From positions 11,087,989 through 11,151,988 of the forward strand of contig NW_024881322.1 in NCBI RefSeq assembly GCF_018691265.1: DNA of 64,000 nt. The letters are read 5' to 3'. Origin of the DNA: Tyto alba. Taxonomy: Eukaryota > Chordata > Aves > Strigiformes > Tytonidae. The position numbers and the translations under genes were made by a program. Below the pieces are notes generated by a model that saw nothing but the letters and a program-made list of their open reading frames with translations, ran no database searches and was not told the origin of the DNA. Below, in pieces: positions 11,564-23,969 of this stretch (within the stretch, counting starts at the first letter, position 1; each line of letters opens with the position of its first letter).

Positions 11564-12158
11564 CCACCAAAAACAGTTTCCCCAACTCATGGCACTCATT
11601 CTGTCATGTTTATTTATAGATTGATTTGTTACACTGGGTAACAACTTGTTGCCCTACCCCCATCTATGTCTGTCACTAGTCAGCTTAACTAGCAAGACTA
11701 ACATTGACCTGGACAAATGCATATTAATCTCCTGATTAGTCTCCAGCCTGGAATACATTATCGCTGTCATAGTGGTATTCATACCTCATGTCCAGTGATT
11801 CCTTACATGGAATCAGAGCATCTATTTAGATAGTCCTGTATTCTCCTGGAAGTTTGCAGCACAAATATAATAAATTTTATTGTCATCCTCCTGCTGAAGC
11901 TGGCTTTATTAGCGACTATTTCTGTGGAAGTCACTTTTGAAGGCTGCAATTTAACCACTGAAATCGTAAGAAAAAGGAGAAACATGAAGAGTGTCATGCT
12001 GCTCAACTGACCATACTCCCTCTCAGATGTTATTAGTTTGTAGAGTAGCAGCACCATATTACAGCTTTCTTTTTCAGCAGCTCTGTATAATTTTTTGAGA
12101 TTGGCACCGCACAAGAAGCACGGCATGAAAGATGTCCTGAAAGCTTGGTGCTTTTTAA

Positions 12159-12187
12159 TTTTTTTTTTTTTTTTTTTTTTGGGGGGG
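12159..12187 (+). repeat. T22 G7 homopolymer junction
   Basis: Twenty-two T followed directly by seven G. The abrupt T-to-G switch is unusual for a decayed poly(T) and may be prone to slippage or assembly error. Confidence 0.9.
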
Positions 12188-12666
12188 CATTCTCAAATTC
12201 AGGTAACAACATATTTATGCAAAAAATGCTCACTGTCAAAAAAGTGGTTCTAAAGAATTTCTGAAGAGTGAAAAAGGGAGTGAAGTTGACCAATTCTGGA
12301 CTACTTTCAATGATAGCACTTTTGTTCTCCATCCCCAGACTTCTAAAAATCAGACACAACAAGTGTTGCATTGTAGAAACCCATATGGCAAGCCAGCCTG
12401 ATTTGTTAAAACAGTATCATGGACCATATTGTGTCATGGCTTTTTACGTGAACCACCCCCTTTCATCTAAATTTCAGTGGCAATGGGAGGAGAATTCAGG
12501 TCTAAAACTGATAGCAGGATAGGGTCTGTGGGGTTCTGCATAATGCCTGAGGTTATCCAAAATGGGAAACATTCAGACGAATCTGCAAGGAAACCGACAG
12601 CACAGATAAGCAGGTTTTGTTTCCTAATGCATGACTAGACATTTTAGAAGCTGCTAGTGATTAAAT

Positions 12667-12757
12667 AAAAAAAAAAAAAAAATTCCCTAAAACCCAAATA
12701 ATAATTAAAAAAAAATAAAACAACCAATCAAACAAAAAACAATCCAAACCAAAACTA
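12667..12757 (+). repeat. A-rich low-complexity tract
   Basis: A run of 17 A followed by about 75 bases of A-rich sequence with scattered C and T, of the (CAAA)-like type seen elsewhere in the window. Confidence 0.8.
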
Positions 12758-13367
12758 CACTCACCTTCCCCCCTTAAGTCCCCTACCCCTACAAGCTGAC
12801 TCACCCATGCATTAGCTGTGTCAGGGAAAGGGACTGTTTAGGGCAAACAGAGGACAGTTGACAGCAGGTTCTGACCCCCTTTTTGTCTTCTTACACTTAT
12901 TGAGACATGAATGAAAGATGACAGTCAGTCTGGACAGTAGAAGTGTGGGAAGTTTTCTGACAGGGGTAGATGTTGTTCTGTCTCTTTCTTTCAAGAAGTC
13001 TGTGAGTTGCACTGAAGCACACCTTCACAATTTTTTTAATAAATAAAGATGAAATTTAGGGTTGGTGTGAGGAATTGGGATTGTCCTTTTTATGTGCATG
13101 TGGCAGCCTGGAGTGGTGTGGGAAGCAATGCCCCGGGAAGCCACGCTCGCCTCACAGCCCCAGTGTAGGGAACAAGCTCTAGGGACGAGTGTGAACACAT
13201 TTCTGCAACTCAGACCTAACCCACGTACATTACATGATGGTGAAGCTGTGTTTAAGAAAGTAACTGCAGTGTAAACTAGGTTACACTTGTTAGAGCACCT
13301 CTGGAAATACAGCAAAGCGTCAGCCAAGGGGGAGTGGAATAGAGGGAGGCAGTCTGAAATGCCACGA

Positions 13368-13427
13368 GAAAAACAACAAAAAAAAAAAAAAAAAAAAAAA
13401 ACCAAAAACAAAAACAAACAAAAACAA
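13368..13427 (+). repeat. poly(A) with (CAAAA)n
   Basis: A run of about 24 A followed by degenerate CAAAA units. The long open frames on both strands across this point are artefacts of the tract. Confidence 0.9.
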
Positions 13428-15462
13428 GGGAGAGGGAGCACGAACCCAAAAGCAAGAGAGGGCCAGCCAAGGATGCTGCCCCTGCCAACCGCCTCGAGTG
13501 CTTGGCAGATCCTGTGCCCTGCATTGCTGTCTGAGCATCTAGGAAAGCCAGAGGGCCGTATCTCATTACAATTCCTGCCTGCAACTGTTTAGCAGAATCA
13601 CGGTGAAGACCCAGGATGGATGATATATTGACATTTTAGAAGTAAATGGCGAGCTCTTTATTAGAAGAACATCTACTGTATAAGAGAAACAGAGGGCTAA
13701 TAGGTCATGGGCCACTACAGTGTGCGAAACCAGGGAAATGAGGGACTATGAGCAATAATCACTCTTCCCCATATTATACTTCACTCTCCTTGGTCTTTAA
13801 GTGACAGTAATGAAGCACTACTGTCCAGTCAGTAGTAGGTTTTTTTGGTTGCTGAGCATTATCAATGTATTGGTATATATTTGTATTCTTTAATACTTTT
13901 TAAATACTACGATATCAATTTATTTGACATCCTCTCATGTCAGAACCACAAATGGATGAACTTTTAGTTTAAAATGGATGATAGTGGGGAAAGAGAACAG
14001 AATGCAGAACATGAGGCAATTGTGTAGCCTGACAATTTATAACACTACCTGCCTTCTGCTGCCTGGTTATTTATGGCTGGGTGGGGAGATAAAAGAAAGA
14101 AGGATAGTTGCAGGGAGGACAGCTTAATTTAAAACATTGTCACTCGCTCCTGCTCAAGTCAGGAGTCAGGTTCTCAATATGGGTAGCAGGCACACTGTCT
14201 CTGAGCGGATCCACTAATAACAAAATCAATTTAAAATAAAGTGCTCCTAAAAGAAAGATGAATGAAGACGGAACGACAGAAAAAAAAATATAATCAGAAT
14301 GCTCTTTAAGTGTGGACCATGACATTTCAGCTGGCTACTGCTGGCCACCAAGACAGAAATGAAAAGCACCCTGTTTCCAGCTCCCTGGCAGAGCAGGGTT
14401 TATATATTGGGGCTCTGCTAAGTGTCCTCTCACAGTAAACACGTCTTCTAGCTTCCCATGTTAAAAGTCCATGCCCAGCATTATGGGTTCATATTCCATA
14501 CTCTGACTCAGGTCAAGGCTTCAGCCTGCTGGGTCTGCCTCAAAAACTGTCCAGCAACACAAGTGGGAACGGCTGGGGGCACCAGGATGCTTCTAGCATC
14601 ACCCAGCAGACTGGCAACACGGGCAGTTACAGACCATCTCCCCATCAGGTTTACAACACACCAAGCCAAAATGCCTCCAACAACAGTAAGCAATTCCACC
14701 TTAGACGTGGGGACTAGTGAGAATAAAGCCATATGACTTCTTGGATCCAATTAGGTAAAATATAGACCACCCAGGTTTGTTTTTTTTATATTTTTCTGTC
14801 CTTGCCCTCTACACACCCACTCACCAATTCTTACGCTACCTGGGTAGGTGTAGCTATGCCCTCAGTTACAATAGTTTGCAAAGTGTTTCAGTGCTTTAAG
14901 TATGAATGTTTAAGTATTGTCCACCCCCAAATGCACATAAACAGATTAAAACTGACACTCCTTATGAATCTAACATGGGTAAAAATCACCACTTTCATTT
15001 CAGAAACAAAATGCATTACCTTCCCTGACTACATACTCTCTTTATGGATGGTAAGAATTTGTAAAATCTGCTTACATTAACATATAAAAATTAGGATGTA
15101 AAAGAAATATGTAAAACATCCACTGAATGCAAGCAGATTTTGCTCAATTCTTCATTGACATCAATATCAGTCAAATTCAACTGGGCTGAAGTCAGCCGAG
15201 TTACACTCATGTAAAATGAAAAGCAGTCCCATCGCTTTTAACTTGGGCCCTGGTCACACAGGCATCCATCTAATGGAAAGAAAAAGGAGCGGGCACTCAG
15301 TCATGGTCCAGACTGTTATAAAGGTAATAAAAGTGCTGCAAGCTAAAAACTAGAATTCATAAATCCACCACGTATGTACCTTTGAAGCCTTCAATTTCAC
15401 ATCAGATCTCAACAAGTGGAAAATGCTAGAGCATCAGTACCATTTGCCATGAGAACAGAAAG

Positions 15463-15483
15463 TTTTTTTTTTAAAAAAAAAAA
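15463..15483. repeat. T10A11 self-complementary run
   Basis: Ten T followed directly by eleven A, a perfect A/T palindrome that can extrude as a cruciform. Confidence 0.9.
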
Positions 15484-16171
15484 GTGTCCCTACCAAGCAC
15501 ACTGTCATGACAATGAGCAGTGACAACACAGCAAGAATCCACCATCACCAAAAACGTTCTCAAAATAAAGCACAGCAACAGATTACTTTGTAGATCAAAG
15601 ACTATCGTGAGATCAGGTAATATTACTGCACGACTCTGTCCTAATGACAAGGATTATAACCAGAACAGAAAATGATGTGGATGATATCCACATGAACAGC
15701 ATCAATGGCTGAAGAAAGAATTATTTCTGCAATTGGTGAAAGCCAGCAAAGCAGCACTATGCTGATTTATTAGTGCAGAGCAATAATGGGATTATATCTT
15801 TATCCTGTGCTACTGTTATTCTTAATAGAAACAGCTCCTGTGCTGACCAAATAACATTTGGATAGGAGATGACAACTTTCCATGTTCTGGGAATGTTCAT
15901 TTTTTGTTTTGTTTTGTTTTTATTTTTCCCCAAAAATAATCATCACACTCAAAAAAGAAGAGGCAGCATAGATATAATCAAAATAACTTCACTTTTATCC
16001 TCTGTTTTTGGACTTCGCTTCCATTGCTTATTTAAAAACTTGCTTCCTATGTTTTCTCTCAAATTTTATTAAGATTATTCTCCAAAGATCTCACAGAGGA
16101 ATACTTACTCTTCTACCTGCGACTGGAGTTACTAACACCCAGCCTGCTGGCAGTAAGTAGCTCAGCCAAAG

Positions 16172-16211
16172 GAGCACAGCCCTTTTCAGAGCACAGCCCT
16201 CTTCAGAGCAC
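16172..16211 (+). repeat. 17-bp tandem duplication, about 2.3 copies
   Basis: Unit 1 (16172-16188) and unit 2 (16189-16205) match at 16 of 17 positions, followed by the first six bases of a third unit. A short minisatellite seed with no gene context. Confidence 0.85.
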
Positions 16212-16762
16212 TCTGGTGCTGATTCATTTTGGTATCAGCTAGCACCCCTCCTTCTTGCACATGCAGGCAAAGGAGGCTGCAGGCAAGCTGTATCTGCTAC
16301 AGGACCCTGAAACTCTTCTTCCTATATTGACTGCATTTTTGAAATATGCAGAACTGTCTCTCTTCTCTAAATCAAAGCCTTCTTTTAGCTCTGCCATCCT
16401 CTCCTCCCTCTCTCTTCCCCACTCCTCTCTTTTTGAGTAATTTTATTTCTCACTGAATGCCCCCTCCACCACTCCGTTCAACAGCATCACTCACGGCATT
16501 CGTGGGATCTCACTACAATTTTACAGTGGTACACTTGACAGGATAGTCCCAAATTATGTTGTTAGCTAATACGCCAAACACCTCAGAAATGTGGCCAAAC
16601 CATCCGTCAGCAGAGAAGGGACCCAGGACCCAAAATGCCCTTGATAACATTTAAGCATGAAAACTGCTACAGATATATTAGAATAGCATGTCAGGTGGGA
16701 GCCCAAGGGGTTAAAAGAAGAAAACTATTTAAATACATCTTGATATAAGCTATATGAACACC

Positions 16763-16780
16763 TTTTTTTTTTTTTTTTTT
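16763..16780 (+). repeat. poly(T) tract, T18
   Basis: Eighteen uninterrupted T. Confidence 0.9.
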
Positions 16781-19517
16781 CTCCACACTTGCTTTTTTAA
16801 AAATATACTTCTGTTTTGAAGGCCCGGTTCTGAGCATATTTCACTCCTGCCAACCCACTGTTTGTGTTTTGAATAACAGACAAAGCACTGGTCTAGAGAC
16901 AAGAAATCCTCCAAACATCTGTCAGCCACTTCAGCCCCGAGAGCTGAAAGCAAACTCTGCCAGTAGCTCTGCCCATCCTGCTGCACTTGGAGGCTGCGGG
17001 AGTCATTAATATATATGCCTTCACAGCCAGCTGGGCAGCAGAGGATGAGGGAAACAGCATGACTCAAACCCACAGCAGTATAGTGGTGGTCTGAGGCTCC
17101 CCAGGATGTGCAGAGTGGGGCGGGGGAAGGTTATGGATAATAAAACGTCCTGACAGCCCTACAGCAGAGCTGAAAGGGTCGAGCATCCCGTATCACGGGT
17201 AGGGGCTGGGAAAGAAAAAAAGGAGGAAAATTCATCCTCACACAGAAAGCATGCTTGTGATTTAGCTGTGATTTTAATGAGACCAAAGGCTTTATGCTGG
17301 CAATCTGCACAGATCCTTTACCGTGGTCCTTCGAGGGTCTCTCTCCCTCCTAACCAACCCCTAAGCCCTCATGGGATGAGGAAAGGCTAGGTGAAAACAG
17401 AAACTAGAGAACTAATGAGGAAAGGGAAAGTGCCTAGGGTTGAAAAATGGATAGAGGGAGACTGTGTGGATGACAGTGAGGAGACCACCCTTGCATGTCC
17501 CACTCGGCCTTGGGGAGTTGGTGGACACTGCCCAGTGATGGTGTGCCTGGGGTGAGGAGGGAGCAAAAGCTGGGCTCACGGTGCTTGGGGTCTCCTTCTC
17601 AGGCTGCCTCCTCCTGATTCTGTGGATGGTCTCTGTGGGCAGGGCCAGGAGGAGCTGGAGGAGGAGGTTCCAAGACTTGATGAGCCCCAGGGCAGGCTCT
17701 TTCAACAGGGAACGAGCTCCTGAGCTGGGGACCTGCATGTAGAGACTTATGTTTAGGGAACTGAACACAGCACCACAACCTACTGTACACGCCCCATTTA
17801 ATAGGTTTTTGTACCCCTGTCCATAGCCTAAGATTCTGTTCACTCTTTGTGGTTATGCTCTGTAGACAAAACCCTGCCCCAGGGATGACCGGGTAGGTGT
17901 CCAGCACTGGTGAAACCCTCCATCCTAGATGCACAAAATCACCAGTGACATCTGGAGAACATCGCTTCCGAAAAGCATGCTGCTCACAGATGCCAAGAAA
18001 CAGTGTGCAGGGTCAACCTTTAGCTAGATAGGTCTAAAGCTTTGCCACGCCCTTTTAAATCAGCAATGCCCTATGCAATGGCAAATCTGTTTAACATCTA
18101 AAATTCATGAGTATCAGTTTAAGAATCACAGCAAAGCTCAGTTTTTCTGGTTGACCCAATGGGTGCTGGCACTGTTCACCTCCTTTCTCCACACGCCAAG
18201 ACTTCTTGGTGACATCAGCAGGGGTCCATGTGCTTCTCTATCCCCAGTCTCACACACACACTCAGGCTTCAAAAATTCACCCTGAAGTATTAATGTAATG
18301 TGTCTGTATATATCGGTAACCTTTTCTCATGTGTACTCAATGCTGAGAAACCACATATGAAGACCAGGAGGTACATAGACATTCAGTGAGGGCATAGGTT
18401 TCGGCAGATGAGGCTAAAGACACTGTCATAGGACTCCTGTGCCTGTGTTGGAGGGTTAGTGTAGCAGGCAGGAATCCTGACGTGAACTCAAATGGCATTT
18501 CTTACTGAAAGAAGGTGTACAGCAGTCCCCCTCCTTGCTGTTACGACAAAACACGCTTTGCCTTCTTTTCCAAGCATTGTATTTAGACATTAATTCTCCA
18601 TCAGAAGTAAAGCCTCCAGAAGGTTTTCTGGCCTTTCAGGAGATGCTAAGCCCTTTAGTATTGCCCATGAATGTGTCAGATGCAGTCGATATAATCACAA
18701 AGAGATGATAAGAGAAAGAAAACCTTGACAGACTATTTAGAGTTACAGCCTTAAAAAAAAATAGCATGAGCAGGATAGAGAATGTTTTCGTGAGCGGCAA
18801 GTCATTCACAAGTCCTTTAGCTGCATTTGTTTGCTTGTTTTTTCACAGGAAACAACTAAGGTGTCTCCCCAAGCAATACACATCGTGTCTCTGGAAATGG
18901 CGGCGTTATCGGATTCCTGTTGCTGTCTCAAGAAGTGGGACAGCAGAGAGCAGCAGGAGGCACGGATAAAATAATGACAATATTTAAATTCACCAGCAAT
19001 CTGGAATTAATGAGTAGAGCTGCAACGACATTAGGCTTGGAAAGAAGAGACAGACTTCAACTTTTATAATGTAACTAACACTGCTCTACCTAGTCACTTC
19101 TGCGCCTTAGTTACAATAGAAATTTTTAAAAACTCTGCACAGAAATGAAACAATGAAATGGTATTTCTATGTGCAGAACAGCTCAATTATTTAGTGCAAT
19201 TAATATATTAAAATAACTCGAAAGTGGAGCAGCACAGTTTCATCAAGAAAAAGCCTAAACTTGATAATATTAAATTGAATATTCTACAGTGAATTTAGTC
19301 TAAGAAAAACATACACAATTGAAAACTAAAAAGAGATCCTGGGATTGAATGTCCATTTAAAAAGATAATAGTTAATAAGGCTGTTTTGCTTAGTTTCTTA
19401 AATTAAATAAGCATGTCTCAATCTTTATGAAAGAAAAATGTAAAACATAGCTGTTTCTTAGTTAAAATAATTCAACAATTAACAACAAATGGAAGAAATT
19501 GGGCAGGGTGACTGAAC

Positions 19518-19563
19518 TTTTGGAAGTATTTTGGGAAGTATTTTTGGAAGTATTTTGGGAAGA
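19518..19563 (+). repeat. 23-bp tandem duplication built of 11-12-bp subunits
   Basis: Two adjacent copies (19518-19540 and 19541-19563) nearly identical in sequence. Each copy is itself two versions of TTTTGGAAGTA, with two or three G, so the array is about four subunits long. Confidence 0.85.
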
Positions 19564-22094
19564 AGTAATAATCCAGAGTGTAAAGCATCATAAGGAAAGA
19601 GATGAATTCTACTCGTGGCTCTATCAGAGACTGCTCATATGACCTTAAATAGGGCATGATCTTTGTGCCTCAGTTTCCCCTGCTGTACAGTAAGAAAGAT
19701 AAAAGTTTGATTCTGTAAAGTGCTCAGGCTTGTGAATGCATATTTTAACGTTAAGTTCAGCACTTCCTGAACCCAAATAACTTCTGCTCTCCAAGGTGGA
19801 AGCTGCTGGCATGTGGGAAGAGGAGCACAGGGGCTCTGAAAGACCAGTGTGAGCTCACATTCTGTTTTCAAGCACCCTCTGCTCAGGTAACTAGGGTGCA
19901 AGCTACCTCTGACTTGTATTTCATAAACAGAGACTGACTACTCATATTTTTCAAGTAATTTTTTTCATTTTTTTTTTCCCCCCAGAAAAAGCCAGTAACT
20001 TTCCCTTACAGAAACCAGCTCTTTGGTTCTCTTCTGCTTTTGAGATTTAGCTTGCCATGTGTGCTGCGAATTAGATGCAGTTTGCTCCTCTCAACCACAG
20101 CTTTGAAAACGGCAGTTTGACTGCTGAGGCTTGTTGTGGAATCGAAATGCAGATCAGCCACGTGGCTTATCACAACTTGTAATGCTATCTTTTCAATGTG
20201 CTACAACCATCCACAACACCTACTGCTCACATCTGTCAAGGCTTTCACGTATATATGAATGCATACACAGACATATACATGTATGCATATGTACCACCAT
20301 TCATATATTGTCTAAACTAGAATGTTTAATAATGGTATTCAACAATGGGTGAATAGGTCATGGAAATCCTTTAAAACATGGCTAAGCTGGACCTGTGATG
20401 AACCTCTTTATTCCTGACTGTCTTAAAAACCAGGACCCACCTGGCTGCCAGCTTCTTACAGACTGAACCCTCCATCCCAGGGCAGCAATGAAAGACACAA
20501 TGGGCTCACGGCCCTCACAGAGCAGCAGCTCCCTGACACAGGTTACAACAAACATATTCTGTCCTAAATACTGCCGGGCAAATCTCAGCCTGGAGAAGGA
20601 ACTCATGTGTCTTTCCTATTAAATACTTTCAGTATTTAAAGAGAAAACAAAATTGTTCAAAGTGGTGGTTGAGGATACAGCTGAGTAACTCCAGTCATCC
20701 TTGCAGATGTCATTAGATGTGTGACACTAGGCAGACATAAAAATAAGAGGAAGCTCATTCATCTCTTTTTTAAGACATGAGAGATGTCTTAAAATGTTCC
20801 TAAATTCAATGCCTCCCACAGGCACAGACCTCAGTTTTGACCATGGGACAAATAGTGGACAAAAAGCCTATCTGAAAAGTATCTTCTCTCTTTACCTTGA
20901 AAAGGAACATATATTGAACTAGTGGTGAGCTCCTTGAATGGAAGTGATTAGGTCCTCACAACAGAAAGACAACCTTGGCATGAAGTCTTTAAGTCAGCAA
21001 AACCCATTGACTTGCACACAGGACGCCATTTGATTCCTGGACCTCTGTTGCCAAAGAGACCGCCCAGCAATCATCAGCACACCAGAAACTCGCTCTTGCT
21101 TTTTCATCCCTTTGAATCTTGCTGGTCCCCACTGATGTTGCGTGGCAATTCACATATGCAGGAATACTTATTATTCAAGCTCTTTTATTGTCACTGTTTT
21201 TTCTTGCTGGGTAACTACTTTGCTTTCACCAGCTGAGGTGTTTGAGACCTTGCAGAGGCTCACTGCAGCAGGCACCTGTCAGCTGTCTAGTCTGATCTTT
21301 TTTTGACATCTTCTAAGAGAGACTTTAAATGGGCATCTGGATAAATATAATTCTTTCCTCACTGCTGGGCAAGTGGGAGTCTTCCTTGGGCCATCTGTGG
21401 GAAATGAAGGGTGCGTGGAATTTCAAGCAGAAGAGAACTCTACGTGTAAAAAGCAGTGCTCTAGGAAATGGGGACACTAGAAACTATTCATCCAGTGGCA
21501 CTAGAAGTACAAACATTTATGCATACAATCAGTTTGCAGGAACGTTAAATCATTCACTATATTTTTCATGTGAAACTGCTCTGTTGCACATTATGCTCTA
21601 TATTCCTGGAAGTAGTTTACGATAGGACAAGAATTACTTTAGGCAGACATTCAGCAGGAAAAGCAGAAAACATATCTTTGTTTCAGATGTCGATTATGCA
21701 GATTGGCTTCACTCATAAGGAAATTAACTCTATGCCACAGCTGTGGGGACTAAAATTACAGAACAATCGATATTTTGAAAACTTTGAAAATCTGCCAAAG
21801 GAGAAAATTACATGATTGAACAACAGCTTTTATAGAATCAAAGTAAAATATTTCACTAATGAATTTGTTTAGTGTTTTGTTTAAAAATTCAATTGGTAAG
21901 TTTATTCTGATATACCCAACAATTTGTCCAACCAAATATAGTTTAGGAATTCCTGTTAAATAAAGAACAAATAATAAAAAGTCATTGCTTATTTTCTAGG
22001 CCTAATACACAAAGCAACCTGCTACTGAATGTTTTAAAACGTTCTTTTAACTTTCTTCTGATTGCTTTGAGTTCTGCAATACATCTGATTTGGG

Positions 22095-22150
22095 AAAAAA
22101 AAAAAAAAAAAAAAAAAAAACAAAACCAAGCAAGCAAACAAAAAACACTA
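22095..22150 (+). repeat. A26 tract followed by CAAA/CAAG units
   Basis: Twenty-six A, then A-rich sequence with C and G interruptions. It lies 56 bp upstream of the solo LTR and outside its target-site duplication, so it is not part of that insertion. Confidence 0.9.
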
Positions 22151-22201
22151 CAGGACCCATCCCTTACAGTATTTTAGCTCAGAAACAAGGAGGAAATGGA
22201 G

Positions 22202-22206
22202 GAAGC
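22202..22206 (+). repeat. target-site duplication, left copy (GAAGC)
   Basis: Identical to 22798-22802. It directly abuts the TG terminus of the LTR. Confidence 0.8.
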
Positions 22207-22324
22207 TGTACTAGTTTTGGTGGGATAGAGTTAATTTTCTTCATAGTAACTACCAGGGGGCTATGGTTTGGATTTGTGCTGAAAACAGTGTTAATAATTT
22301 AGGAATATTTTAGTTACTGCTGAG

Positions 22325-22346
22325 CAGTGCTTACACAGTGCTTACA
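22325..22346 (+). repeat. 11-bp perfect tandem duplication inside the LTR
   Basis: CAGTGCTTACA occurs twice back to back (22325-22335 and 22336-22346). It may be specific to this copy or subfamily; comparison with other LTR copies would show which. Confidence 0.85.
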
Positions 22347-22377
22347 AGGCCTTTTCTGCTCCTCACCCCACCGGCGA

Positions 22378-22409
22378 GGGGGCTGGGGGGGCACAGAGGT
22401 GGGAGGGGG
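22378..22409 (+). other. G-quadruplex-prone motif in the LTR
   Basis: Four G runs of 5, 7, 3 and 5 bases, separated by loops of about 2, 9 and 1 bases. One loop is slightly longer than the strict 1-7 rule, but the seven-G run can register differently. Confidence 0.6.
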
Positions 22410-22666
22410 CACAGCCGGGACAGCCGACCCCCACTGCCCGAAGGGATATCCCCGACCCCAAGACATCACGCTCAGCAGATCGAGCTGGGGGAAGGAGGAG
22501 GAGGGAGGGACCTTCGGGGTGATGGTGTTTCGTCTTCCCAAGTCACCGTTACACACGACGGAGCCCGGCTGTCCCGGGGACGGCTGAACTCCGTGGCCTG
22601 CCGATGGGAAGGGGTGAATGAATTCCTTGTTTTGCTTTGCCTGCACCTGTGGCTTTTGCTTTCCCT

Positions 22667-22672
22667 ATTAAA
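22667..22672 (+). promoter_or_regulatory. ATTAAA polyadenylation signal of the LTR
   Basis: A variant polyadenylation hexamer followed within about 20 bp by T-rich sequence, in the 3' part of the LTR where a retroviral R/U5 boundary is expected. It supports the plus orientation of the element. Confidence 0.55.
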
Positions 22673-22797
22673 CTGTCTTTATCTCAACCCACGAGTTTTC
22701 TCACTTTTACCATTCCAATTCTCTTCCCCATCCCGCTGTGGGGAGCAAGTGAGCGGCTGGGTTGGGCTGAGGTGCCAACTGGGGTTAAACCACAACA

Positions 22798-22802
22798 GAA
22801 GC
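22798..22802 (+). repeat. target-site duplication, right copy (GAAGC)
   Basis: Identical to 22202-22206. It directly abuts the CA terminus of the LTR. Confidence 0.8.
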
Positions 22803-23877
22803 CTTAGAAAAAAGTAGACTCAAAAGCATAAAAACTTCTTAGAATATTTCTGAAGGATTTAGGATCTTTACAGATTCCATCTATTAAAAAAAATAACTTG
22901 TTACTAATAGCCCCAGGACTGTTCCTTGATATGGTAAAAAATATCTATGCCTCAATAACCTGAAAAGGATGGCAGCAAGATAGGACCACTGATGGTGAGC
23001 AGTTAGAGAAGAGCAGCCAGATGAAAAACGGTCCATAAGTCCATCCCCAGATGCCCTGGGGACTGAGCAATCACCAACAACCCAGAAGCTACAGAGATGC
23101 AACCCGATGAGAGTTTCAGTAAACTGGCTTCCAGGTATCAAATCTGCTGATAAGGGTATGATTCACAGTCATTATACTGGAATTATTCCAAGCCCCTCTG
23201 AACTGCCATCTTGAATGTCACTTCCGTCAGCTCAGTCACTCATTTTCCACATTATTCCTTCACTTCTTCTGAACAGAACAACACAATGAAATAAATGTGC
23301 TGCATCCAGTGTTTTCAGGTTACAAAAGTAACTGACGCCAGCAAGGCTGGTCATATAAGTTCACCGTGAGATTGCTTTGAAAGAGACCTGTACTAAAGGA
23401 TTCAATAGCTAGGTAATCGCCTTATGCCAGCAAAGGGAAGACAGAAGGAAATAATGATATTATTTCTTTTTCCATCAACACTTCTCCTTTCATTTGTGGA
23501 AGGAAGATAGAAAGTTCTAGATGTTCATGGAAACACAGAAATTAAGCAAAAAATAGTGTCATATTTTATAAAACGGAGCAGTTGTCAAGCCGTATCATTC
23601 AGTTATTCATTATTGCAGCTACCATAACCAGAAGCCAGCACTTTACAATTTAGGACAGCCATGCTTTCTTTGCTGCTTAATACTACAGGCAGTGCCTCAT
23701 ACCATAAACCTACCATTCATTATAGGGAACAACTGACAGCTTCTTCCCCTAAGGAGGCCAAGACTACTTAAGTTTGAAATGCCATACCCTGTCAACACAG
23801 GTGTACAGGAAAGAAGTTCATCTACTGACAGGTTTGGTACTACATAAAAATAGCCACTGTCCAAAGTTGATAATCAG

Positions 23878-23969
23878 AAAAAAAACAAAACAAAACAAAC
23901 AAATAAAAAACAAACAAACAAACAAAAAATAAATTAAAAAAAAACCAAACAAACAAACAAACAAAAAAA
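23878..23969 (+). repeat. (CAAA)n simple repeat
   Basis: About 90 bases of degenerate CAAA/CAAAA units with poly(A) segments. The complement of this motif lies about 540 bp downstream at 24508-24605. Confidence 0.9.

Larger units (their letters stand above)
10090..16171. other. noncoding DNA, no gene recognised
   Basis: AT-rich sequence with many homopolymer runs and no recognisable exon, RNA gene or transposon. Open frames up to 138 codons (13025-13441, minus) run straight through a poly(A)/poly(T) tract, which is why they contain long phenylalanine or lysine runs, and are not credible genes. Confidence 0.6.
16212..22094. other. noncoding DNA, no gene recognised
   Basis: No recognisable exon, RNA gene or transposon. 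The segment 17090-17930 is moderately GC-richer and carries overlapping minus-strand frames of 143 and 111 codons without domain-like content. The stretch 19000-19470 is AT-rich but not simple repeat. Confidence 0.55.
22207..22797 (+). mobile_element. solo LTR of an avian endogenous retrovirus (ERVL-like)
   Basis: The element is 591 bp, starts with TGT and ends with ACA, and is bracketed by a perfect 5-bp direct repeat GAAGC (22202-22206 and 22798-22802), read as the target-site duplication. The internal sequence, including the ATTAAA signal at 22667-22672, matches from memory an LTR type frequent in bird genomes. A 5-bp duplication fits the ERVL/class III group, but class I elements can also give 4-5 bp. 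No gag, pol or env lies on either side, so internal recombination between two LTRs has probably left a solo copy. I see no clear TATA box ahead of the poly(A) signal. The plus-strand frame of 159 codons through it is chance. Confidence 0.85.

Noticed and set aside
13025..13592. Long frames on both strands (up to 138 codons)
   Set aside because: They owe their length to a poly(A) tract near 13378-13401 that reads as lysine or phenylalanine runs.
22338..22817. Longest-type plus-strand frame (159 codons)
   Set aside because: It lies almost wholly within the solo LTR, is G-rich low complexity and has no relation to a retroviral gene; LTRs of this type do not encode a protein here.
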